From Nocardia stercoris (lineage in GTDB: Bacteria > Actinomycetota > Actinomycetes > Mycobacteriales > Mycobacteriaceae): a DNA stretch of 64,000 nucleotides. Shown piece by piece: positions 51,215 through 61,800 of this stretch; positions within the stretch are counted from its first letter, which is position 1; each line of letters begins with the position of its first letter. A program made the translations under genes and the position numbers. The stretch is from NCBI RefSeq assembly GCF_003696265.1, contig NZ_RFFH01000007.1:248001-312000 (forward strand). Direction: 5' to 3'. The notes below the pieces were generated by a model, which saw only the letters and a program-made list of their open reading frames with translations, was not told where the DNA came from and did not search any database.

Positions 51215-51226
51215 TGCGTGCACGCA
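51215..51226. promoter_or_regulatory. Palindrome TGCGTGCACGCA in the TetR/TIM-barrel gap
   Basis: A perfect 12-bp palindrome in an AT-rich stretch (51191-51236) between the divergent genes; GCGCACAC at 51200-51207 and GCGTGCAC nearby extend it as an imperfect repeat. Probable operator for the TetR at 50558. Confidence 0.5.
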
Positions 51227-51279
51227 CTTTTATCCCTAGTCTGGCGTCGACCCACCGATCGACCCGAAGGACTGCGCCC

Positions 51280-52317
51280 ATGCGAGGCAACGGCATCACC
51301 TACGACACCGGATTCGTGCGAAACGGCCGGACCTCCCGGCCGGAATTCGAGCCCGAGACCGTCCGCCGCGAGTTGGAGATCATTCGAAACGACCTGCGGT
51401 GCACCGCCGTCCAGGTCGTCGGCGGCGACCCCGAGCGCCTGGAACTCGCGGCCCGCTACGCCGCCGAACTGGGCCTCGAGGTGTGGTTCTCGCCCTACCC
51501 GCTGGAACTGACCGACACCGAGATCGTCGCGCTGTTCGCCGACTGCGCGCGCCGGGCCGAACAGCTCCGGCAGACCGGGGCCGAGATCGTGTTCGTCACC
51601 GGCGTCGAACTGAGCCTGATGAACCGGGAATTCCTGCCCGGTGACAGCGTGTGGGAACGGCTCGAGTTCCTGTTGGACGACCCCGATACCCGCGGCGAGC
51701 GGCTGGGGCAGCTGATCGGGCGCCTCGACCGCTTCCTCGCGGCGGCGGTCGAGGTTGTCCGCGAACACTTTCGGGGCAAGCTCACCTACTGCGCGATCCC
51801 GTTCGAACAGATCGACTGGTCACCGTTCGACATCGTGTCGATCGAGCTCATCCGATCCGCCGAAGTCGCCGACCGGTTCCGGGCGGGCGTGCGCGAGCTG
51901 GTGGCACAGGGAAAACCGTTGGCCGTCACCGGTTTCGGCGCGGCAACCTGGCGCGGCGCGGCCGACGTGGCACCGCGCAGCAACGAGATCGTCGAATACG
52001 ACGCGGCCGGCGACCCGGTCCGGCTGAACGGCCACTACGACCGGGACGAGGACGGGCAGGCCGCATACCTCACCGAACTGCTGGAGATCTTCGACAGCGA
52101 AGGCGTGGACAGCGCGTTCGTCTTCCTGTTCGCCCTGCACAGTCACCCGCACCGTCCCGACGGCGACCCACGCGACGACCTCGACCTGGCGAGCCTCGGA
52201 ATCGTCAAGGTGCTCGAGAATCGCCGCGGCACAACCTATCCGGACATGGCGTGGGAACCCAAGGCGTCCTTCACGGCCGTCGCCGACTTCTATCGGGAGC
52301 GGCCCGCGAAGCGGTGA
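51280..52317 (+). CDS. TIM-barrel-like protein, often annotated 'abortive infection protein'
   Basis: A 345-residue soluble protein. It begins MRGNGITYDTGFVRNGR, and strands such as CTAVQVVGGDPERLELAARY, LGLEVWFSPYPLELTD, IVFVTGVELSLMNREFLPGD and VDSAFVFLFALHSHPHRPDG follow the repeating pattern of a glycoside-hydrolase-like beta/alpha barrel. Conserved acidic residues lie in the strand ends (E in GVELSL, D in DWSPFDIVSIE). Relatives in mycobacteria and streptomycetes carry the label abortive infection protein, without experimental support that I know of. ATG 51280 has CGAAGG nine bases upstream. It is divergent from, and probably regulated by, the TetR at 50558. Confidence 0.7.
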   Translation: MRGNGITYDTGFVRNGRTSRPEFEPETVRRELEIIRNDLRCTAVQVVGGDPERLELAARYAAELGLEVWFSPYPLELTDTEIVALFADCARRAEQLRQTGAEIVFVTGVELSLMNREFLPGDSVWERLEFLLDDPDTRGERLGQLIGRLDRFLAAAVEVVREHFRGKLTYCAIPFEQIDWSPFDIVSIELIRSAEVADRFRAGVRELVAQGKPLAVTGFGAATWRGAADVAPRSNEIVEYDAAGDPVRLNGHYDRDEDGQAAYLTELLEIFDSEGVDSAFVFLFALHSHPHRPDGDPRDDLDLASLGIVKVLENRRGTTYPDMAWEPKASFTAVADFYRERPAKR

Positions 52318-52328
52318 CGGTGGCGGCG

Positions 52329-53528
52329 TCAGCGGCGCAGGACCGACCCCAACCGCACCCGGCCGCCGGTCTGCAGGATCGACCGCGAGTAGATCCGGCC
52401 GGCCACCCGCGCGGTCACGGCGATGGTCACCAGCATCAGCGCCACTGCCACCGCCTCCTGCCACAGCGGCACCCCGTAGGCGGCCCGCATCGGCATCAGG
52501 ACCGGGGCCGACAGCGGAATCATCGACAGCACGGTCGACGCCATATTGTCCGGGTGACCCGGTAGCACGAACTGCCCGATCAGATAGCTGGCCACCACCA
52601 GCATCACCACCGGGGTCGCCACGCCCTGCAGATCCTCCTGCCGCGACACCAGCGAGGCCGCCGCCGCGATCAGCATGGCGAACAGCAGATAGCCCAGCAG
52701 GTACCACAGCACCGCCCAGCCCGCCGCGCCGCCGACCACCGAACCGGACACGTGCAGCGCACCGGTGGCCGTTGCCGTCCCGGCACCCACCGCCGTGATC
52801 ACCGCGACCTGCAGCACCGTCACCACGCCGATGCCGATCACCTTGCCCACCAACAGTTCCCACGGCCGGATCGCCGACAACAGCAGCTCGACGATGCGGT
52901 TGGACTTCTCCTCGACCACGCCCTGACCCGTGAGCTGAATGCTCATCACCAGCATCACGTACATGAGCACGCCCACCACACTGGAGATTCCGATGCGCTC
53001 GTTGCGGTGCGGGTCGGCGGGCGCGAGCCGGTCGACGGCCACCGTGGCGCCCGCCATTGCCCGGCCGACCACCGCCGGATCACCGTGCAGGGCGGTCACC
53101 TGCTGGTTCAACGCGAGCTGGCGGGCAGTCAGCGTGAAGACCGTGTCCAGGCCGCCGTTCAGGTCGCTCTTGACCGAGACCCGCAGCGTGCCGTCGGTGA
53201 CATCGGTGATCAGCGCGTCCAGCGATCCGGATCGGATGCGGTCCGCACCGGCGGCCGGATCGACCACAGAGGTCGCCACGCGCTGCTCCGCGGCCTGCGC
53301 CGACGCCGCGACGAGCGGTTCCAGCTGCGCGGACGCGGTGGTCAGGCCCACATGCTGGACCGCGGGCGGTTTGTTGCCCAAAAAATGCGACAGCAGCAGC
53401 GCGCCCGCGATCAGCGCCGACAGGACCAGGGTCATGACGAGGAAGGCCCGCGACCGCAGCCGGGCGTCGATCTCCCGGCCGGCCACCAGGCCGATCGCAC
53501 GAGGGACGGGCAGTTCACCGGTTGCCAT
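52329..53528 (-). CDS. ABC-2 type transporter permease (NatB-like)
   Basis: A 399-residue permease. One membrane helix near residues 27-48 (AFLVMTLVLSALIAGALLLS) precedes a large extracytoplasmic domain to about residue 210, then five helices: VVGVLMYVMLVMSIQL, VVTVLQVAVITAVGAG, WAVLWYLLGYLLFAMLI, VVMLVVASYLIGQF and AVAVALMLVTIAV. This fits the NatB/YhaP group that exports sodium or peptides. The start at ATG 53528 overlaps the stop of the ATPase gene (TGATG), so the two are coupled. Confidence 0.9.
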   Translation of the reverse strand: MATGELPVPRAIGLVAGREIDARLRSRAFLVMTLVLSALIAGALLLSHFLGNKPPAVQHVGLTTASAQLEPLVAASAQAAEQRVATSVVDPAAGADRIRSGSLDALITDVTDGTLRVSVKSDLNGGLDTVFTLTARQLALNQQVTALHGDPAVVGRAMAGATVAVDRLAPADPHRNERIGISSVVGVLMYVMLVMSIQLTGQGVVEEKSNRIVELLLSAIRPWELLVGKVIGIGVVTVLQVAVITAVGAGTATATGALHVSGSVVGGAAGWAVLWYLLGYLLFAMLIAAAASLVSRQEDLQGVATPVVMLVVASYLIGQFVLPGHPDNMASTVLSMIPLSAPVLMPMRAAYGVPLWQEAVAVALMLVTIAVTARVAGRIYSRSILQTGGRVRLGSVLRR

Positions 53529-54433
53529 CAGGACTCCTCCTCGGTTCCGCTGACCACGCCCCGGAACAGATCGGTGAGACCGGGCCGCACCCGGGCGAAC
53601 TCGCGCACGGGACCGGTGCGCAGGGCGGCGGCCAACACCGCCTGATCGTCGGCGCCGCCGTCGAGCTGCACCACCCACCGGGTGCCGGTGTGTTCGTGCA
53701 CCGAGACCCCGGGCAGGTCGTCGGCCCAGCCGGAGGTGGCCGCGGGCAACTCCAGGGCTACCCGCACCGGACCGGCGTCGCGCAGCTCGTCGACCGTGCC
53801 GCAGGCGACCATCGTGCCGTCGCGCACGATGCCGACCCGGTCACAGATCCGTTCGACCAGATCCAGCTGATGGGAGGAGAACATGACCGGGCTGTTCCGT
53901 TCCACGCTGCGTTCCCGCAGCACCCGGCTCATCACCTCGACCGCCACCGGGTCCAGGCCGGAGAACGGCTCGTCGAGCACCAACAGGTCCGGGTCGTGCA
54001 CGAGGGCGGCCGCCAGCTGGACCCGCTGCTGATTGCCCAGGCTCAGCTTCTGGACGTCGTCCTGCTCGCGGTGCGCGATGCTCAGCCGGTCCATCCAGGT
54101 GCGGGCGGCGGTATCCGCCTCGGCCGCCGAAAGACCGTGCAGCCGTGCGAAATAGCGCAACTGCGTGCCCACCTTCATCCGCGGGTACAGCCCACGCTCC
54201 TCGGGCATGTAGCCGATCCGTCGCCGGGTGGCCAGATCGATCGGCCGGTCGTCGAACCGGACCTCCCCCGCATCGGCGTTCAGCACGCCCATGACGATCC
54301 GCATGGTGGTGGTCTTGCCGGCGCCGTTCGACCCGACGAACCCGAACAGTTCTCCCCGGCGGACCTGAAAGGTCATGTCCGCCAGCGCTGTCACATCCCC
54401 GTACCGCTTGCGCAGACCACTGATCTCGAGCAC
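53528..54433 (-). CDS. ABC transporter ATP-binding protein (NatA-like)
   Basis: A 301-residue ATPase. Walker A is G34-S-N-G-A-G-K40-T, the Q-loop region GYMPEERGLYPRM, the signature LSLGNQQRVQLAAALV, Walker B LLVLDEPFSGLD and the switch in SSHQLDLVE. The C-terminal DUF4162-like extension (GPVRVALELPAATSGW) is typical of NatA exporters. Start is GTG 54433. It forms a two-gene unit with the permease. The transported substrate cannot be told from the sequence. Confidence 0.92.
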   Translation of the reverse strand: MLEISGLRKRYGDVTALADMTFQVRRGELFGFVGSNGAGKTTTMRIVMGVLNADAGEVRFDDRPIDLATRRRIGYMPEERGLYPRMKVGTQLRYFARLHGLSAAEADTAARTWMDRLSIAHREQDDVQKLSLGNQQRVQLAAALVHDPDLLVLDEPFSGLDPVAVEVMSRVLRERSVERNSPVMFSSHQLDLVERICDRVGIVRDGTMVACGTVDELRDAGPVRVALELPAATSGWADDLPGVSVHEHTGTRWVVQLDGGADDQAVLAAALRTGPVREFARVRPGLTDLFRGVVSGTEEES

Positions 54434-54503
54434 CCGTCGACCGTATCCGACACCCGGCTATTGCACCGTTTGCCCGGATGATGTGTCGCGGAACCGCGAG
54501 CGG

Positions 54504-54914
54504 TCAGCCGTTCGCGGAGATGTTCACCATCCAGGTGATGCCGAACCGGTCCACGCACATGCCGAACACATCGCCCCACATCTGCTTCTCCAGCGGAACC
54601 GTGGCGGTGCCGCCGCTGCTCAGCGCCTCCCACCACCCGCGCAGCCTGGCATCCTCGTCGCCGCTCAGACTGATCGAAATGCTGCTGCCCGGTGTGTATT
54701 CCATCCCGGGCGGGGTGTCGGCTGCCATCAGGGTGAAGCCCGACTCGGTCTCCAGCAGACCGTGCATGATCAGATTCGCCCCTGGCGCACCCGGGTCGCC
54801 GAAGTCGCCGAACGTCGACAGCGTGAGCGTGCCGCCGAACACCTGCTGATAGAACTCGAGCGCCGCCCGCGCGGTGTCGGAGAAGCTGATGTAGGGGTTG
54901 AGGCGGGTCGTCAT
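54504..54914 (-). CDS. VOC superfamily protein (PhnB-like, glyoxalase fold)
   Basis: A 136-residue vicinal-oxygen-chelate protein of the PhnB/YjdN type: MTTRLNPYISFSDTARAALE, YQQVFGGTLTLSTFGDFGD, SGFTLMAADTPPGMEYTPGS and MWGDVFGMCVDRFGITWMVNI. Members of the subgroup often lack a bound metal and a known reaction. The start at ATG 54914 is by family match; the open frame upstream is antisense to the GT9 leader. It is divergent from the GT9 gene. Confidence 0.9.
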   Translation of the reverse strand: MTTRLNPYISFSDTARAALEFYQQVFGGTLTLSTFGDFGDPGAPGANLIMHGLLETESGFTLMAADTPPGMEYTPGSSISISLSGDEDARLRGWWEALSSGGTATVPLEKQMWGDVFGMCVDRFGITWMVNISANG

Positions 54915-55053
54915 GCTTCCGCAGACTAGTCGCGCCGACCGCTCCCGCGAGGGTTCGTACCGTGGCATGCGCGTTTCGGGGCTCGCTGTGCCGGGTAGTC
55001 CATCTGAGGCGGCTCCCCCAGCGTGGTCGCCGTCGGACTGGCGAGGAGACAAG

Positions 55054-56031
55054 GTGGCGGTGGTACTCGTACTACGTGCCCGCGGACTGGGCGACCTGCT
55101 GGCCGCGGTCCCCGCGCTGCGGGCGCTGCGCCGGGCCCGCCCACGCGATCATCTGGTCCTCGCGGCGCCGTACCGGCTGAAACCGATCGTCGATCTGATC
55201 GCCGCCGTCGACGAGATGATCCCCGCCTCCGACGTGGCGGACCTGCGCTGGGATCGTGGCGCGCCCGACCTCGCGGTGAACCTGCAGGGCCGATCCGCCG
55301 GCGCCATCGCGGAACTGATCGCCACCGACGCCCAGCACATCCTGACCTTCCGCAACCCCGCCTTCCCCGAGCTGCGCGGCCCGGACTGGCAGCCGGAACT
55401 ACACGAGATCGACCGGTGGTGCCACCTGCTCGAATCGGCCGGTATCGGCGCCGACGCACGCAATCTCGGCCTGATGCCGCCGGTGACGACCGGCAGCCAC
55501 CGCGACTGCGTGGTCGTGCACGTCGGCGCGGGCGCGGCGGCCCGCCGCTGGCCGCCGGAACGCTTCGCCGCCGTGGTCCGCCACCTGCTGGTGCAGGGCC
55601 GCGAGGTGGTACTGACCGGCGACGAGTACGAGCGCGAGATCGCGCTGGCGGTGGCGGCCCGGGCCGGGCTGCCGGTGCGGCAGGTCCTCGCCGGGCAGCA
55701 GAACCTGCTCGAGGTCGCGGCCACCATGGCCGAGGCGGCGCTGGTGGTGTGCGGCGACACCGGACCGGCCGCGCTGGCCACCGCGTTCGGCACCCGCACG
55801 GTGCTGTTGTTCGGGCCGACATCACCCGAATTGACCGGTCCCCCAGTGCATTTGCGCGGCCGGCACATCGTGCTGTGGGCCGGGCGCAGCGGCGACCGCT
55901 ACGGCACCCACCCCGATCCGGGCCTGCTGGAGATCACCGTCGAGCAGGTGATCGAGGCCGCGAACCGGCAACTGCGCACCCGATCGGGGTCGGGCGCGCT
56001 GTCCGGCCCGGACGTCCGCCGGGTCGGCTGA
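55054..56031 (+). CDS. Glycosyltransferase family 9 (heptosyltransferase-like) protein
   Basis: A 325-residue GT-B fold protein. It begins VVLVLRARGLGDLLAAVPALR, the standard GT9 start that binds the donor nucleotide region, and continues with VVHVGAGAAARRWPPERFAAVV (GxGxxxKxW-like motif) and VVCGDTGPAALATAFGTRTVLLFGPTSP, the conserved D-T-G-P sugar-nucleotide motif. GTG 55054 is chosen because GAGGAG stands five bases upstream; a longer frame starts at 54967. In actinobacteria GT9 proteins act on cell-envelope glycans, with unknown acceptors. Alone between VOC and zinc-ribbon genes. Confidence 0.88.
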   Translation: MAVVLVLRARGLGDLLAAVPALRALRRARPRDHLVLAAPYRLKPIVDLIAAVDEMIPASDVADLRWDRGAPDLAVNLQGRSAGAIAELIATDAQHILTFRNPAFPELRGPDWQPELHEIDRWCHLLESAGIGADARNLGLMPPVTTGSHRDCVVVHVGAGAAARRWPPERFAAVVRHLLVQGREVVLTGDEYEREIALAVAARAGLPVRQVLAGQQNLLEVAATMAEAALVVCGDTGPAALATAFGTRTVLLFGPTSPELTGPPVHLRGRHIVLWAGRSGDRYGTHPDPGLLEITVEQVIEAANRQLRTRSGSGALSGPDVRRVG

Positions 56032-56084
56032 ATCCGCATGCGAGCGGCCGAGATCCGGCCCAGCGGCACCACCACCGGCGACGG

Positions 56085-56408
56085 TCAGCGCAGGCGCTCG
56101 GCGTCCTTGGTGAGGGCCACCAGGGTCGCGGTGAGCGCGGCGAGTTCCGCCGGTTCGGCGCCCTCGGCGACCGCCGTGGCGACATCCTCGGCCGCGCATC
56201 GGGCGGCGAACCAGCGATCGGCCACCGCGGCCGCCTCCTGGGCGGTCAGCACCACCGAATCCTCCGGGATCCCGGTGCCCTCGAGTCCCCGGCGATGCTC
56301 GTACGCCCGCTGGCGGCACGATTGGCGGCAATACCGGCGGCGGCGTCCCGCCTCCGATTCGGCGATTTCCCGTCCGCACCACAGACAGGACAACGGTCGG
56401 CGCGACAT
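56085..56408 (-). CDS. Small zinc-ribbon protein, conserved in actinobacteria
   Basis: A 107-residue protein with an N-terminal treble-clef/zinc-ribbon pattern, C8-x2-C11 and C27-x3-C31 (CLWCGREI, YCRQSCRQRAYEHRR). This FCS-like motif is followed by an alpha-helical C terminus (LTAQEAAAVADRWFAARCAA, EDVATAVAEGAEPAELAALT). It probably binds nucleic acid or protein; no function is known. Such genes often lie beside rbpA, as here, where it is divergent from rbpA. Confidence 0.78.
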   Translation of the reverse strand: MSRRPLSCLWCGREIAESEAGRRRRYCRQSCRQRAYEHRRGLEGTGIPEDSVVLTAQEAAAVADRWFAARCAAEDVATAVAEGAEPAELAALTATLVALTKDAERLR

Positions 56409-56481
56409 GACCCGAGACAGTAGCGTCCGCCTCCCGGCCGCCGACCGCGCACGGCCACCCGGCGCGAATTGACAATCCCAC

Positions 56482-56487
56482 TAGAAT
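56482..56487 (+). promoter_or_regulatory. rbpA: Possible -10 element TAGAAT of rbpA
   Basis: TAGAAT lies 93 bases before the rbpA start; a good TTGACA at 56469-56474 is only seven bases away, so the two do not pair in the usual manner and may belong to different promoters. The transcription start cannot be fixed by eye. Confidence 0.3.
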
Positions 56488-56579
56488 TGCAGGGTTGACC
56501 GTCGCCGGGAACCGATTCCGGCGCGCATGCGTTGTTCAGAGCAGAAGACCGCTGACAGCCGTAGAGAGGACCGCACACC

Positions 56580-56918
56580 ATGGCAGATCGCGTACTCCGA
56601 GGTAGCCGGCTCGGAGCGGTGAGCTACGAGACCGACCGCGACCACGACCTGGCACCCCGTCGGATGGCGCGGTACCGCACCGAGAACAACGAAGAGTTCG
56701 ACGTGCCCTTCGCCGACGACGCCGAGATCCCGCCGACCTGGCTGTGCCGTAACGGCCAGGAGGGCGTCCTGATCGAGGGCACCACGGTGGAGGCCAAGAA
56801 GGTGAAGCCGCCGCGCACCCACTGGGACATGCTGCTGGAGCGCCGCTCCAAGGAAGAGCTCGAGGAGCTCCTGCAGGAGCGCATGGACCTGCTCAAGACC
56901 CGCCGCGGACGCGCGTAG
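56580..56918 (+). CDS. rbpA: RNA polymerase-binding protein RbpA
   Basis: A 112-residue actinobacterial RNA polymerase partner that binds the principal sigma factor and stabilises the open complex. The family start MADRVLRGSRLGAVSYETDR, the basic linker (RDHDLAPRRMARYRT), the core domain around EFDVPFADDAEIPPTWLCRNGQEG, and the sigma-interacting C-terminal helix THWDMLLERRSKEELEELL and ERMDLLKTRRGR are all present. Only one cysteine of the Zn-binding set remains (C in WLCRNG), as in many RbpA proteins of this group. GAGAGGA precedes the ATG. Essential or near-essential in relatives. Confidence 0.98.
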   Translation: MADRVLRGSRLGAVSYETDRDHDLAPRRMARYRTENNEEFDVPFADDAEIPPTWLCRNGQEGVLIEGTTVEAKKVKPPRTHWDMLLERRSKEELEELLQERMDLLKTRRGRA

Positions 56919-56928
56919 CGACCATACG

Positions 56929-56963
56929 AAGATGGGGCCGACCTTGTGGGTCGGTCCCATCTT
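56929..56963 (+). terminator. Rho-independent terminator after rbpA
   Basis: Arms AAGATGGGGCCGACC (56929-56943) and GGTCGGTCCCATCTT (56949-56963) form a 15-bp stem with one G-T pair and a 5-base loop, 10 bases after the rbpA stop. There is no long U-tract. It also separates rbpA from the convergent drrB-like gene. Confidence 0.9.
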
Positions 56964-56987
56964 CGCCTTCGGGCGGTATGCCCTTTC

Positions 56988-57874
56988 TCAGTGACTGGCG
57001 ACCTTGCGGTACTGCATCAGGGCCAAGGGGATGACTACCGCCAGGATCACCAGCGAACAGGTGGTGGAGTAGAGCAAGCCGTGCTCGGCGACCCAGCCGT
57101 GGGACTTCGCGAACGTGCCCGGCGCGGCGTTGCCGAACAGGTTGCGGGTCGTCGCGGACAGCGCCGTGATCGGATTCCATTCGGCCATCGTCTTCAGCGG
57201 GCCGGGCAGGCTGGCCGCCGGGATGAAGGCCGAGGAGATGAACGTGACCGGGAACAGCCAGATCAGGCCCGCGGACTGCGCCACCTCCACGCTCGGCGAC
57301 AGCAGACCGGTCAGCGCGCCCACCCACGACATGGCGAACGCGAACAGCAGGATCAGCGCGTACGCCAGCGCCGCGTCGCCGACGCTGCCGTTGATGTGCC
57401 AGCCGACGATATAGCCGCACACCGACATCACGACCAGGGCCAGCACGTTCACCACCGTGTCCGACAGCGTGCGGCCCATCAGCACCGCCAGCCGCGACAT
57501 CGGCAGTGTGCGCATCCGATCGATGATGCCCTTCTGCAGGTCGTTGGCCAGGCCGACCGTGGTGAACGCCGAGTTGAAGGCCACCGTCTGCACGAAGATG
57601 CCCGCCAGCAGGAACTCTCGGTACTTCGGGCCACCCAGCGACGCACCGAAGATGTAGGCGAACAGGAACACGAACATCAGCGGCTGGACGGTCGCCGTCA
57701 CCAGCAGCGTCGGGACCCGCAGGATGGTGAGCAGATTGCGGTGGGCGACGATCGCGCTGTCCCGGAACGCCCGCAGCGGTATCGGCAGCCTGGTCAGCGC
57801 CGGTGCTTCCCCGGCGTCCGCAGTGGTTGCGTCTCCCGCGGGCGCGGCGTCCGCCGCCGCGAGTTCGATGCTCT

Positions 57875-57878
<4 letters not shown>
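56988..57878 (-). CDS. drrB-like: ABC-2 type permease, daunorubicin resistance DrrB family
   Basis: A 296-residue exporter permease with a 40-residue cytoplasmic N terminus and six hydrophobic helices (LLVTATVQPLMFVFLFAYIF, VNVLALVVMSVCGYIVG, LAYALILLFAFAMSWVGAL, SAGLIWLFPVTFISSAF among them), and the DrrB/ABC-2 signature MRTLPMSRLAVLMGRTLSD. Start is TTG 57878, overlapping the DrrA stop (TTGA), with AGGAG eight bases before it. It partners the ATPase and follows the NRPS, so probably exports the peptide product or a lipid-linked form. Confidence 0.92.
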
Positions 57879-58860
<982 letters not shown>

Positions 58861-58864
<4 letters not shown>

Positions 58865-61800
58865 GGTCGCTCCTGTTCCGTTCGGGACGGGGTGTGATCG
58901 GCACCGGAAGCGTTGTCGCCCAGGTGCTCCCGCAGCACCGGACCGATCACCGCCAGGGCTTCCGGTGTGGTCATCGCCGCGTGCCGCAGCGGCAGCGAAT
59001 GCTCGTGCACGGTCCCGGTGACGTGCGGCTGCCACGCCGCCGCGCACCGCTGCGGATCCGCGCGGTTGATCTCGTCGTCGGCGGCCGCGAAGAACACCAG
59101 ATCGCCGTCGAACACACCCGGACGGAACCCGTGGGCCATCGCGGCCCCCGCGGTGTATCCGGTGTGCAGTGCCCGCAACTGGTCCAGCGTGAGCGCCGCG
59201 AACGGGCCCGGCAGACCGGCCAGCACCTCCGCCGCCTGCTCCAGGGTCGGGTTCTCCGGCAGGGCGCCGGCCGGCAGCTCAGGGCCGAATTCGCCGAGAA
59301 TGTCGGCGATCGAGGGCACTGCCCGGTCGGCCCACCGGTCCGACAGTTCGTAGCTGTCCAGCAGGGCCAGCAGCGCGACCCGCTCGCCCGCCTCCCGCAG
59401 CTGCACCGCCATCTCGTGCGCGATCAGCCCGCCCAGCGACCAGCCCAGCAGGTGGTACGGGCCGTCCGGCTGGACCTCGCGCAGCTGGGTCACGTACGCG
59501 GCGGCGGCCTCGGCGATCGAGGTGTGCGAGGCGGCGCCGGCGACGTGCGGCGCCTGCAGGCCGTACACCGGGCGGTCCGCCGGCAGCTGCGCGAGCAGGC
59601 CGGAGTAGCACCAGGACAGGCCGATCGCCGGGTGGACGCAGAACAGCGGTTCCCGGCTGTCCGGCCGGGCCGCCCGCAGGGCGAGCAGCGGGCGCACCGC
59701 CTGGGCGAGCCCGTCACCGTCGGCCAGGCCGCGGGCGATCCCCGCCGGAGTCGACTCGCCGAACATGAGCTGCACCGGAAGGTCGTACCCGGCGGCCCGC
59801 ATCCGGGCCACCACCTTGGTGGCGAGCAGCGAGTTGCCGCCCAGTTCGAAGAAGCCGTCGTCGGCGCCCACGACCGGGACCTCCAGCACCTCGGCGAAGG
59901 CCGCGCACAACGCGGTCTCGGCCGGCGTGGACGGCGCCCGGTAGCCGCGCGCGCCACCGAACACCGGTTCCGGCAACGCGTTTCGATCCAGCTTGCCGGT
60001 CGGCGACAGCGGCACCGAGTCGATCAGCATGATCGACTGCGGCACCATGTAATCGGGCACCAGCGCCCGCAGGTGGGCGGTCAGTTCGCCGAAGCTCGGC
60101 GAATGGCCCGGCCTCGGCTTCACGTAGGCCACCAACGCCGTCGCCCCGGCGGGCGTGCGCGCGCCGTAGGTCACCGACATCTCGACCGCCGCGTGCCGGG
60201 CCAGCGCCGCATCGATCTCGCCCAGCTCGATCCGGAAACCGCGGATCTTCACCTGCAGGTCGCCGCGACCGACGTATTCGACGGCGCGGCGGCCGTCGCG
60301 ATCGATCCAGCGAGCCAGGTCGCCGGTGCGGTACATGCGCGTGCCGGGCTTACCGAACGGGTCGGCCACGAACCGCACCGCCGACAGGCCGGCCCGGTTC
60401 CGGTACCCGCGGGCCAGGGCCGGACCGGCGAGATACAGCTCGCCGGTGACCCCGTCGGGAACCGGGTGCAGTCGCGCGTCGAGCACCATCGCCGCCACAC
60501 CGCGGATCGGTCCACCGATGGTGATCGTCTCCCCGGGTTCCGCCGGCTCCGAGATCATCGTGACGATCGTGGTCTCGGTCGGCCCGTACACGTTGTGCAA
60601 CCGCGGCGCCCACCGCGCCGCCAGTTCCGGCGGCAGTGCCTCACCGCCGGCCATCAGCGCCTGCAGCGAATCGATTCCGGCGGGATCGACCGTGCCCAGG
60701 GCGGAGGTGGTGATGAACGCGTGGGTGATCTCCTCGTCGGCGAAGACCGCCGCCAGTTCCGCGCCGCCGTAGACGCCGGGCGGGGTGATCACCAGGGTCG
60801 CCGCGCCACCGAGCGCGAGCAGGATGTCCAGCATCGCCGCGTCGAAACTCGGGGACGCGAAGTGCAGCACCCGCGACCGCGGCCCGACCTGGAAACGGTC
60901 CGCGGTCTCGGCGGCGAAGTTGGACAGGCCGCCGTGGGTGACGACCACGCCCTTCGGCAGGCCGGTCGATCCGGAGGTGTAGATGACGTACGCCGGATTG
61001 CTCAGCCGCAGCGGGCGAATCCGCTCGCCGGTTCGGATCGGCGCGTCCGACGTGTACATCACCCGCTGCCGGAATTCCCGGCTGTCGAGCACCGACCAGG
61101 CCACGTCGTCGGGCATGGCGGCCCGGTGCTCGGCCAGCGTGAGCCCCGTGGTGACACCGGAGTCGGTCAGCATGTGGGTGATCCGGTGTGCCGGATAGTG
61201 CGGGTCGATCGGCACGAAGGCCGCACCGGCCTTCGAGATCGCCAGCATCACGCCGACCGCTTCGACCGAACGCGGAATACCCATGGCCACCAACGATTCC
61301 GGTCCGACACCGAGCCCGATCAGCACCCGGGCCAGCCGGTTGGTCCACCGGTCCAGCGCCTGGTAGGTGACCCGGGAACCGCCGCTGCGCAGCGCCACCC
61401 CGTGCGGGTTCACCGCGACCGCACGGCCGAACACCTCCGGGAAGGTGAGCGGCGCGCCGCCCGCCCGGCCGGGAACCGGTGCCAAGCAAGACCATTCGTT
61501 GCCGTCGAGCAGGTCCAGGTCACCGATCGAGGTGGCCGGGCCCACCGCGGCGGCGGTGAGCAACCGGCTGAACCGGGTCCCGAAGGCCGCGGCGGTGTCG
61601 TCGTCGAACAGGTCCCGGGCGAAGTTCACCGAGACGGTCAGTCCGGCCGGCTGCCGCTGTTCGGTCCACTGCTCGGTGACCGTGAACTGCAGATCGAACT
61701 TCGCGATCCCGGCGTCGGTGTCGACCGCCTCGATCCGCAGGCCGGGCAGGTCCACATCGCGGACCGGCTCGTTGCGCACCGACAGCATGATCTGGAACAG

